From assembly GCA_946623915.1 (NCBI GenBank), contig CAMORQ010000131.1:1-5940 (forward strand): a DNA stretch of 5,940 nt, read 5' to 3'. The notes beneath the pieces are model-generated. The model had not been told where the DNA came from. It was given only the letters and a program-made list of their open reading frames with translations, and made no database searches. Source of the stretch: an uncultured Coriobacteriaceae bacterium. Lineage in GTDB: Bacteria > Actinomycetota > Coriobacteriia > Coriobacteriales > Eggerthellaceae. This document shows positions 1 through 4,029 of this stretch, one piece after another (the first letter of the stretch is position 1; the number at the start of each line of letters is the position of its first letter). The translations under genes and the position numbers were made by a program.

Positions 1-473
1 GCATCGGCCGCATCGTCGCCCGCATGCGTCGCGATAGGATCTTTGACGATGGTCGCGTAGGCCGCGCTCGCCGTCCAACCGCGCGGATCGCGCCCCGGAC
101 TGCTGTAGAAGCCAACGAGCGACAACTCGCCCTCGTGTACCCCCGTTTCTTCGGCCAGTTCGCGCACGGCCGCATCGTAGGCCGTCTCCCCCTGCTCGAC
201 GAACCCGCCCGGTAGCGCCCACAGCCCCAAGAACGGATGGCGACCCCGACGGATGAGCAAGATCTCCAATCCGCCGTCGCCCTCGCGCACGATGCACGCA
301 TCCGATGTCAGCGAGGGCTTTGGCCATTCCTGCTTCTTGTAGTCGGCCAAAAACTCCTGCTCGGTCAGGCCGTCCGGGTCGACCGGCGCGTGCTTGTTTT
401 CCGCGTGCTTGCCTTCCGCCTCCCGACCATCGCGTTCCGCCTTGCAGGCGCTCCGCTTATCATTCACATGCAT
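1..473 (-). CDS. NUDIX hydrolase, ADP-ribose pyrophosphatase-like (COG1051 type), C-terminus cut by window edge
   Basis: 157 residues are visible, translated leftwards from ATG at 473; the rest lies off the left edge. A complete NUDIX box (G-x5-E-x7-REU-x-EE-x-G-U) spans residues 90-112, with G90, E96, R104, E105, E108, E109 and G111 all present, so the metal-binding catalytic site looks intact. It is preceded by ILLIRRGRHPFLGLWALPGG (71-90) and followed by SPGRDPRGW (125-133), a combination seen in COG1051 enzymes that hydrolyse ADP-ribose or related nucleoside diphosphate derivatives. The substrate cannot be fixed from sequence. Residues 1-33 are a hydrophilic Lys/Glu/His/Ala-rich extension before the usual family start near DGLTEQEFLADY (34-45). 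The start is supported by GAGAGG on the minus strand (481-486), 7 nt upstream, and by an in-frame stop at 525-527. An NrtR regulator is less likely because the box is intact, but a C-terminal DNA-binding domain could lie off the edge. Confidence 0.9.
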   Translation of the reverse strand, partial: MHVNDKRSACKAERDGREAEGKHAENKHAPVDPDGLTEQEFLADYKKQEWPKPSLTSDACIVREGDGGLEILLIRRGRHPFLGLWALPGGFVEQGETAYDAAVRELAEETGVHEGELSLVGFYSSPGRDPRGWTASAAYATIVKDPIATHAGDDAAD

Positions 474-518
474 GCCCGTTCCTCTCGCGCGACTTCCTTC
501 GCGTCCGTCCCATCCTAC

Positions 519-530
519 GGTTACCTAACC
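519..530. repeat. Short inverted repeat GGTTA-CC-TAACC upstream of the NUDIX gene
   Basis: A perfect 5-bp inverted repeat with a 2-bp centre lies about 46-57 bp upstream of the NUDIX start codon, where an operator could sit. No convincing -35/-10 pair for the NUDIX gene could be assigned around it. It may be chance. Confidence 0.3.
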
Positions 531-664
531 TGCTACATCTGCCATGATGACACAACAAGGGGGAGTCTCCCCTAACGCACGGTTTCTGCACATACTCGGG
601 AGGGATGCTGACAGGCGGGTGCGCCCTGTCCCCTGTCCTCGCCCCTACCCTCCATCAAGATAGA

Positions 665-751
665 CCCCCTCTTGCGTGCGGGGTGAAAGCAGCGTGATCG
701 CATTCCACGCACCGAAGCCCGACCCGCCCCCCTTGCATGCGAGGTAAAAGC
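665..751 (+). repeat. Two degenerate copies of a 26-bp motif (CTTGCATGCGAGG core), 61 bp apart
   Basis: Copy 1 (665-690) and copy 2 (726-751) match at 17 of 20 positions over the core (671-690 against 732-751). All three differences are G/A changes, and both copies are preceded by a C-run. The core is close to the palindrome CTTGCATGCAAG. A related sequence occurs on the minus strand at 3122-3097 in the ahpC promoter. A dispersed genomic repeat or a protein-binding site are both possible. Confidence 0.55.
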
Positions 752-761
752 GCACATCAAA

Positions 762-918
762 TGCCGAAGATGGCGCCAAAGGCATCGAGCACGCGGCTTA
801 TAGTTTGTTTCGTCGGCGCAAACCTCTAAAGCGCGTGCGAACCGACGCACGTCAGAGAGATCGACGCCCCGGACAGCCTCCCTGCATACGCAATCCTTGC
901 CAGGGCCATCTTCGGGCA
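762..918. repeat. 157-bp element bounded by long inverted repeats: MITE-like or structured RNA
   Basis: CCGAAGATGGC (764-774) is the exact reverse complement of 905-915. Allowing one extra base, the arms extend to TGCCGAAGATGGC (762-774) and GCCATCTTCGGGCA (905-918). Inside are GCACGCG (789-795) pairing with CGCGTGC (832-838), and the competing hairpin CGTGCG-N6-CGCACG (834-851). No protein is encoded. No clear target-site duplication flanks the arms (AAA against ATT), so a small terminal-inverted-repeat element is only one option. A folded RNA, perhaps in the 3' region of the toxin-antitoxin transcript, is the other. Confidence 0.45.
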
Positions 919-933
919 ATTGGATGTTGCCAG

Positions 934-974
934 GGTTACTGCTGGCTCATTTACTCCGCGTAACCGAGCCAGCA
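934..974. repeat. Two interleaved perfect inverted repeats downstream of the toxin gene
   Basis: GGTTAC (934-939) pairs with GTAACC (960-965), and TGCTGGCTC (940-948) pairs with GAGCCAGCA (966-974). The order is A-B-A'-B', with A touching B and A' touching B'. The element begins 17 bp past the toxin stop codon. The 9-bp stem could slow transcription from the toxin-antitoxin operon, but no T-run follows on either strand, so it is not a classical intrinsic terminator. Confidence 0.6.
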
Positions 975-990
975 CGCGAGGGCTACTGCT

Positions 991-1482
991 TTACTCTGCC
1001 GACCCCTTTCGCTCCGCCGACTCCATTGGCTGCAACAGTTCTGCATACACTACGCCGTGCTCTTTCTCCAACCAGCCAAACAGTTCTTCGGGAGTGTATA
1101 CGGGCACCTCCGACAGGGCAAAGTCGTTTTTGCTAGACGTAATGAATACATCTGGCGAAATGGTGCGTGCAGTCTGGTACACCACGGCATCTTCGAAGTC
1201 TTCCCAAGCAGACGAAAGCGCTCTGTCTATTTCTGTTTCGCCCATCATCGTTACCCGCACCGCCTTGCGCACGGATGCAAGCTTCGCTTTAACTTCCGCA
1301 CGGCGTGCGGGCCTGCCACCTTCGCTTAAGATGTTGAACAGGTCGGTCCACTGGGTAGGGCTGACCCATATTTCGAATTCGCCTATGTCGCCAAGCGCAA
1401 GAAGGAGCCTCGCAGCGTCATGCGAGCTACCGCGATCCACCAAAGCGTCTACAACAACATTCGTGTCCAAAAACATCTTCAT
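991..1482 (-). CDS. PIN-domain ribonuclease toxin (VapC-like, PIN_3 family)
   Basis: 163 residues from ATG at 1482. PIN proteins are metal-dependent ribonucleases; as toxins they cut RNA and stop translation. Visible here: the N-terminal strand KMFLDTNVVVDAL with Asp6, Asn8 and Asp12, a middle acidic motif WEDFEDAVVYQTA (93-105, with Glu97 and Asp98), and the C-terminal strand FITSSKNDF (113-121, Asp120), followed by PVYTPEEL. The acidic residues expected of an active PIN site are present, so it looks functional. Length and motif order fit the PIN_3 (PF13470-type) group. The start lies 14 bp after the antitoxin stop, with AGGCGG 7 nt upstream as a modest ribosome binding site, so the two genes share a transcript. 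Upstream in-frame Met codons would overlap the antitoxin gene and are disfavoured. The residues after about 140 look like a variable tail. Confidence 0.9.
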   Translation of the reverse strand: MKMFLDTNVVVDALVDRGSSHDAARLLLALGDIGEFEIWVSPTQWTDLFNILSEGGRPARRAEVKAKLASVRKAVRVTMMGETEIDRALSSAWEDFEDAVVYQTARTISPDVFITSSKNDFALSEVPVYTPEELFGWLEKEHGVVYAELLQPMESAERKGSAE

Positions 1483-1496
1483 AGCTATGCCGCCTG

Positions 1497-1802
1497 TTAA
1501 GAGCGCCCACGAGACTGCTTTGTCAAACGGTGTATCCTGGCATCCTTTAAAGACATGTCCGCAAACTCCTTGGAAAGACTTACCTGCAGCCCATCCACCC
1601 AAGCAAGAGCCTCTTGCAAGCGCTCCGGTGAAACGTGCGAAACAAGCGCCTGTTCGGTACCCCAAGGCAGTGCCTTGTGCGAAAGGATATAGTCGTACAA
1701 CTCGTTGATGACAGCAGAGGCATTTGTGCCCAAGCTCGCCAACACGCGGTTGCCTGCCTCTTTTTTGGTAGCTTGCATACGCGCTGTGACCATGGCATCC
1801 AT
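1497..1802 (-). CDS. RelB/DinJ-like antitoxin
   Basis: 101 residues from ATG at 1802. Residues 4-50 follow the RelB/DinJ pattern: MVTARMQATKKEAGNRVLAS gives the ribbon and first helix, then LGTNASAVINELYDYILSHK and ALPW. This is the ribbon-helix-helix DNA-binding domain. The C-terminus (EFADMSLKDARIHRL, 79-93) resembles the tail that RelB/DinJ proteins use to contact the toxin. Expected role: neutralise the PIN toxin encoded 14 bp downstream and repress the shared promoter. GGAGG (1810-1814) 7 nt upstream fixes this start; the longer frame from 1862 would start inside the promoter. RelB/DinJ antitoxins are best known with RelE/YafQ-type toxins, so a PIN partner is notable. The family call is by eye and could be a diverged ribbon-helix-helix relative. 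Confidence 0.85.
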   Translation of the reverse strand: MDAMVTARMQATKKEAGNRVLASLGTNASAVINELYDYILSHKALPWGTEQALVSHVSPERLQEALAWVDGLQVSLSKEFADMSLKDARIHRLTKQSRGRS

Positions 1803-1809
1803 ATACGTG

Positions 1810-1814
1810 CCTCC
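1810..1814 (-). promoter_or_regulatory. Ribosome binding site of the antitoxin gene
   Basis: GGAGG on the minus strand, 7 nt from ATG 1802. It decides the start: the longer frame beginning at 1862 overlaps the -10 region and would not be on the transcript. Confidence 0.85.
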
Positions 1815-1821
1815 ATATAAA

Positions 1822-1863
1822 TAATGGTAATACGTTGTACTTGCTAATTGTAATGCGTACAAC
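1822..1863. promoter_or_regulatory. Compound operator over the toxin-antitoxin promoter
   Basis: GTTGTAC (1834-1840) and GTACAAC (1857-1863) form a perfect 7-bp inverted repeat with a 16-bp centre that contains the -10 box. A 14-bp direct repeat overlaps it: TAATGGTAATACGT (1822-1835) and TAATTGTAATGCGT (1845-1858), 12 of 14 identical and offset by 23 bp. This is the place and form expected of an autoregulatory site for the ribbon-helix-helix antitoxin; binding itself is inferred. Confidence 0.65.
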
Positions 1864-1875
1864 TGTTCTTGTCAA
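1847..1875 (-). promoter_or_regulatory. Near-consensus sigma70-type promoter of the toxin-antitoxin operon
   Basis: On the minus strand, TTGACA (1875-1870) is followed after exactly 17 bp by TACAAT (1852-1847). The expected start of transcription is near 1840, giving a leader of about 38 nt. The -10 box lies between the arms of the inverted repeat described separately, so repressor binding there would block polymerase. Confidence 0.8.
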
Positions 1876-2400
1876 CCACGGGTTTGGGTAACTTTTTACT
1901 ATGCTGAGCTAGACCACTGTGGGTATAGCACCGCACCGCGCTCTGCGGCAACAAGCGGATCGGCTCCTGCCAGTCAGGGGGCTGGCCGTCCGTCTGGAAG
2001 GCAAGGGAGCGCACAGGTGCTTGGGAGCGACTCCCCCGTAATGTCATTCCGAGTGGAAGGCTCGCACAGGACCTGGAACTTAGGGATTCTCCCCAGTCGC
2101 GGCCCTCTTCCGGCCGCAGGTGGGCATGCCCCGGGCAGCCGAGGGCTGCGGCTGGGGAGATTCCTCGGCTGCGGCGCTTGCGCGCGTGCCCGAAAAACCC
2201 AGCAGCTGGCACCTTGGAACGAGTTTGCCAGGCCCTTACGCTCGTTAGCGCGACTTTGCGCAGTTGCTTTGCCCTCCCCTGGCTCATGACGCAGCATGGG
2301 CGTGTCGCACGATGGCAGCAGCGCACAATGATGCATCCAGCAAGAAACAGCGTGCAGCATCCAATCAGCACGCGTTGCAATGCGGGCGGATGGCAGACAG
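1876..2400. other. Gene-free 525-bp region between the toxin-antitoxin promoter and the ahpC terminator
   Basis: No frame here resembles a known protein. Both long minus-strand frames and the plus-strand frame 2017-2289 read straight through the palindromes and have no ribosome binding site. Small hairpins are present (GGGAG-CGA-CTCCC at 2023-2035; AACGAG 2218-2223 with CTCGTT 2241-2246), together with the larger repeat island at 2041-2172. I see no recognisable gene, tRNA or riboswitch between 2190 and 2400. Confidence 0.65.
2041..2172. repeat. Composite palindromic repeat island beginning ATGTCATTCCGAG
   Basis: The outer arms are TCTCCCCAG (2088-2096) and CTGGGGAGA (2152-2160). Inside them lie GCGGCC/GGCCGC (2099-2104, 2112-2117), the palindrome GGGCATGCCC (2122-2131) and GCAGCC-GAG-GGCTGC (2135-2149). 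A competing 10-bp stem joins GCAGCCGAGG (2135-2144) to CCTCGGCTGC (2163-2172). The wording (TGTCATTCCGAG, GGGATTCTCC, GAGATTCCTCGGCTGCGG) resembles the 'cattccgag...gagattcctcg' intergenic repeats I recall from many bacterial genomes; that comparison is from memory. Confidence 0.65.
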
Positions 2401-2432
2401 AAAAAAGTGGCGAGCCGGTTTCGACTCGCCAC
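2401..2432 (-). terminator. Intrinsic terminator of ahpC
   Basis: On the minus strand GTGGCGAG (2432-2425) and CTCGCCAC (2414-2407) form a perfect 8-bp GC-rich stem with a 10-nt loop, followed directly by six T (2406-2401). It lies 45 bp past the ahpC stop codon and marks ahpC as the end of its transcript. Confidence 0.95.
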
Positions 2433-2477
2433 CCTTCCGAGTTTGATGCGCGTTCGCGCGTGTGCGCGGCAGGCTCC

Positions 2478-3047
2478 TTACAGAGCGCCCACCAGGTCGA
2501 TGCCGGGCTTGAGGGTTTCGACCTCGTTGTCGGGCTCCCAGTTGGCGGGGCACACCTGGTCGCCATGCTCGGCCACGAACTGAGCGGCCTTCAGCAGGCG
2601 CAGCAGCTCTTCTGCCTTGCGGCCGATACCGCCGGCGGTGATCTCGTACACCTGGATGTGACCCTCGGGATCGACGATGAAGGCGCCGCGCTCGGCCAGG
2701 CCGTCGGACTCGATCAGGACCTCGAAGTCCCTGGCCAGCACATGAGCCGGGTCGGCCAGCATCGGGTAGCGAACCTTGCTGATGCGCTCGGACTCGTCGT
2801 GCCATGCCTTGTGAACGAAGTGCGTGTCGCAGGAAACCGAGTAGACCTCGGCGCCGACGGCAACAAACTCGTCATAGAGGTTGGCGAGGTCTTCGAGCTC
2901 GGTCGGGCACACGAACGTGTAGTCGGCCGGATAGAAGAAGAACAGGCTCCACTTGCCAAGCACGTCGGACTTGGTGACGGTCTTGAAGTCGCCGTCCTGG
3001 TAGGCCTGCACGCAAAAATCGCCGATTTCCTTGTTGATCATGGACAT
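2478..3047 (-). CDS. ahpC: Alkyl hydroperoxide reductase subunit C (typical 2-Cys peroxiredoxin)
   Basis: 189 residues from ATG at 3047, full length for AhpC. It reduces H2O2, organic peroxides and peroxynitrite in the cytoplasm. The peroxidatic Cys47 sits in FFFYPADYTFVCPTE (36-50), with the active-site Pro40 and Thr44. Arg120 is in GLAERGAF, and the resolving Cys166 is in QVCPANW (164-170), so the typical 2-Cys cycle is complete. Cys12 and Cys73 are additional. Start: GGAG (minus strand 3059-3056) lies 8 nt upstream, and a second Met (3041) is too far from it. The gene has its own promoter upstream and a strong terminator downstream, so it appears monocistronic. No ahpF, thioredoxin reductase or rubredoxin gene is adjacent in the window, so the electron donor must be encoded elsewhere. 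No PerR-type or OxyR-type box was recognised. Confidence 0.97.
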   Translation of the reverse strand: MSMINKEIGDFCVQAYQDGDFKTVTKSDVLGKWSLFFFYPADYTFVCPTELEDLANLYDEFVAVGAEVYSVSCDTHFVHKAWHDESERISKVRYPMLADPAHVLARDFEVLIESDGLAERGAFIVDPEGHIQVYEITAGGIGRKAEELLRLLKAAQFVAEHGDQVCPANWEPDNEVETLKPGIDLVGAL

Positions 3048-3089
3048 GGTCGAATCTCCTTTTCTGTAAGACTTCCTTAACAGGACTAA

Positions 3090-3117
3090 ATACTAACATT
3101 ACTTCTCGCATGTGCAA
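3090..3117 (-). promoter_or_regulatory. Candidate ahpC promoter
   Basis: On the minus strand TTGCAC (3117-3112) is followed after 16 bp by TAGTAT (3095-3090), placing transcription start near 3083 and giving a leader of about 36 nt. The -35 box sits inside a sequence related to the 26-bp motif at 665-751 (here 3122-3097), so that motif may influence ahpC expression. The promoter is assigned by eye. Confidence 0.5.
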
Positions 3118-3181
3118 GGGGGTGCAGCGGTAAATGAAGATTTCTCCATTATTTGCTATTGCGTTAGTAGCATTTATCGGC

Positions 3182-3222
3182 CGAAGAAGGGGACTGTCTC
3201 TTCGTAACACCTGTGGTATCTT
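3182..3222 (+). promoter_or_regulatory. Candidate promoter of the NTPase gene with an overlapping inverted repeat
   Basis: An extended -10, TG-G-TATCTT, lies at 3214-3222; the -35 position (3194-3199, CTGTCT) is weak. Transcription would start near 3229, downstream of ATG 3134 and about 37 nt before GTG 3266, supporting the shorter protein. The inverted repeat CGAAGA (3182-3187)/TCTTCG (3199-3204), with an 11-bp centre, covers the -35 position and could be an operator or a short dispersed repeat. Confidence 0.4.
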
Positions 3223-3255
3223 TTTCAAGGATGATTCTCCCCCTGTTCTGCAAGC

Positions 3256-3259
3256 GAGG
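3256..3259 (+). promoter_or_regulatory. Ribosome binding site supporting the GTG start of the NTPase gene
   Basis: GAGG ends 6 nt before GTG 3266. The upstream ATG at 3134 has no comparable purine-rich site. Confidence 0.55.
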
Positions 3260-3265
3260 TCTGCC

Positions 3266-3892
3266 GTGCTTTACCTGCTAACCGGAGACATACAAATCGG
3301 GAAAACCCGCTGGCTCAAAACCCTGTGCAACACGCTTGGACAACGCGATGTCGAGGTCGCAGGCGTCATCGCACCAGGCCAGTGGCATCCGCTCGGCGAC
3401 AAAACCTTCGACAAGCGCGGCATCGACAACGTGCTGTTGCCCTCGGGCGAGCGTATCGCCTTCGCCCGTCGGCGCGACCTCGCTTTGGAAGAGGGCACGC
3501 TCGACCCGGCCAGCCAGAGCGCGCAGGCAAACCTGATGTGGGAGATAGACGAAACGGCCATTTGCCGCGTGAACGATCACTTCCGCGAGCTAACCCGGCA
3601 CGCACGCACCCCCGGCAGCCGTCCCGGAATCCTCGTCGTCGACGAACTCGGGCAACTCGAACTCGTGCGCGGCGGTGGGCTGACAAGCGCCGTGGCCCTG
3701 CTCGATGCCGGCCCGACCCCGCGCTATCCGCATGCCATCGTCGTCGTGCGCGAACAGCTGATCGAGCATGCGCACCGGCGCTTCGACGCAGCCTGGGGTG
3801 GCGCTGTTCGCGCGGTCTCCCCCACCGATCAGGCTGCCGCCCAACTGCTCGGCACCGTGTGCGAACAGGGGACACGCGAACAGGACGCGTGA
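3266..3892 (+). CDS. P-loop NTPase, NTPase_1/THEP1-like (nucleoside-triphosphatase-related)
   Basis: 208 residues from GTG at 3266. A P-loop, GDIQIGKT (7-14), sits right at the N-terminus after the strand LYLLT. The segment VAGVIAPG (31-38) matches the family's second strand, and Walker B with its acidic pair is ILVVDELGQLEL (122-133, Asp126 and Glu127). This order is that of NTPase_1 (PF03266) proteins, which hydrolyse nucleoside triphosphates in vitro; their cellular role is largely unknown. Family-specific features here are GIDNVLLPSGERIAFARRRD (52-71) and HAIVVVREQL (156-165). A longer frame from ATG 3134 adds 44 residues including a hydrophobic stretch, but I prefer GTG because the family starts just before the P-loop and a ribosome binding site and candidate promoter fit it. 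The gene is divergent from ahpC and followed by the ATPase gene after a 137-bp gap. The exact subfamily is uncertain. Confidence 0.75.
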   Translation: MLYLLTGDIQIGKTRWLKTLCNTLGQRDVEVAGVIAPGQWHPLGDKTFDKRGIDNVLLPSGERIAFARRRDLALEEGTLDPASQSAQANLMWEIDETAICRVNDHFRELTRHARTPGSRPGILVVDELGQLELVRGGGLTSAVALLDAGPTPRYPHAIVVVREQLIEHAHRRFDAAWGGAVRAVSPTDQAAAQLLGTVCEQGTREQDA

Positions 3893-3920
3893 ACCTCGGT
3901 TCTTCTATCATCTTGTTTTT

Positions 3921-4013
3921 ATGCAAGAAACCATCCTGAAAAGTTGCAAAGTATGCAAGAAAACATCCTGAAAAGTTGCAATAAAAGGAGGATAATAACC
4001 CTGAAAAGTTGCA
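3921..4013 (+). repeat. Three tandem copies of CCTGAAAAGTTGCA, phased 32 and 33 bp apart
   Basis: The 14-bp motif occurs identically at 3935-3948, 3967-3980 and 4000-4013, all in the same orientation. Copies 1 and 2 belong to a longer 29-bp unit (3921-3949 and 3953-3981) with a single difference, each starting ATGCAAGAAA. Spacing near three helical turns puts all copies on one face of the DNA. The array ends 16 bp before the ATPase start codon and overlaps its candidate promoter, so a repressor or autoregulatory array is the simplest reading. Confidence 0.85.
3968..3996 (+). promoter_or_regulatory. Candidate promoter of the DUF4143 ATPase gene, formed partly by the repeat
   Basis: CTGAAA (3968-3973, 4 of 6 to TTGACA) lies inside repeat copy 2. 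After exactly 17 bp comes GATAAT (3991-3996, 5 of 6 to TATAAT). Transcription would start near 4003, inside repeat copy 3. The leader to ATG 4030 would be about 27 nt. Confidence 0.5.
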
Positions 4014-4015
4014 TC

Positions 4016-4021
4016 GGGAGG
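4016..4021 (+). promoter_or_regulatory. Ribosome binding site of the DUF4143 ATPase gene
   Basis: GGGAGG lies 8 nt before ATG 4030 and decides this start over the in-frame TTG at 4009, which would overlap repeat copy 3. A second strong site, AAAGGAGG (3984-3991), has no ATG, GTG or TTG at a usable distance. Confidence 0.75.
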
Positions 4022-4029
4022 AACGGGAT

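Larger units (their letters stand above)
474..990. other. Gene-free 517-bp region between the NUDIX gene and the toxin-antitoxin operon, rich in repeats
   Basis: No open frame here resembles a protein family. The longest minus-strand frame (919 to 572) reads through two copies of a DNA repeat, has a Cys/Arg-rich composition and no ribosome binding site, so I treat it as non-coding. The region holds the NUDIX leader (474-about 550), a short G/C hairpin near 557-570, two 26-bp motif copies (665-690 and 726-751), an element with long inverted repeats (762-918), a 9-bp direct repeat TTGCCAGGG (897-905 and 927-935), and an interleaved pair of inverted repeats (934-974). No tRNA or rRNA is visible. 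Confidence 0.7.

Noticed and set aside
665..751. Two-repeat CRISPR remnant (61-bp period)
   Set aside because: Only two copies with several mismatches, no third copy at the expected distance on either side, and no cas genes.
572..919. 115-codon minus-strand frame
   Set aside because: It reads through two DNA repeat copies and an inverted-repeat element, has no ribosome binding site, and its Cys/Arg-rich product resembles no family.
920..1708. 262-codon plus-strand frame opposite the toxin-antitoxin operon
   Set aside because: It is antisense to two recognisable genes with good ribosome sites; its product is low-complexity Ser/Thr/Ala-rich.
1901..1918. tRNA-like D-arm wording on the minus strand (AGTGGTCTAGCTCAGCAT)
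   Set aside because: No anticodon arm, no T-arm (TTCRA) and no acceptor pairing follow; the sequence runs into the toxin-antitoxin promoter instead.
2178..3080. 300-codon plus-strand frame
   Set aside because: Its second half is the antisense of ahpC, whose catalytic motifs leave no doubt about the coding strand; the first half lies in repeats.
3072..3095. PerR-like box in the ahpC leader
   Set aside because: The A/T-rich stretch does not show the expected TTATAAT-type inverted repeat; only a 4-bp TAAG/CTTA symmetry nearby.
3891..3920. Possible terminator after the NTPase gene (GAACC-TC-GGTTC followed by a T-rich stretch)
   Set aside because: Five-bp stem with a two-base loop and an interrupted T stretch; too weak to call.
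3921..4013. CRISPR-like array or plasmid-type iterons
   Set aside because: The gaps between the 14-bp copies are 18-19 bp and similar to each other, not unique spacers, and there is no replication gene; a promoter-linked binding array fits better.
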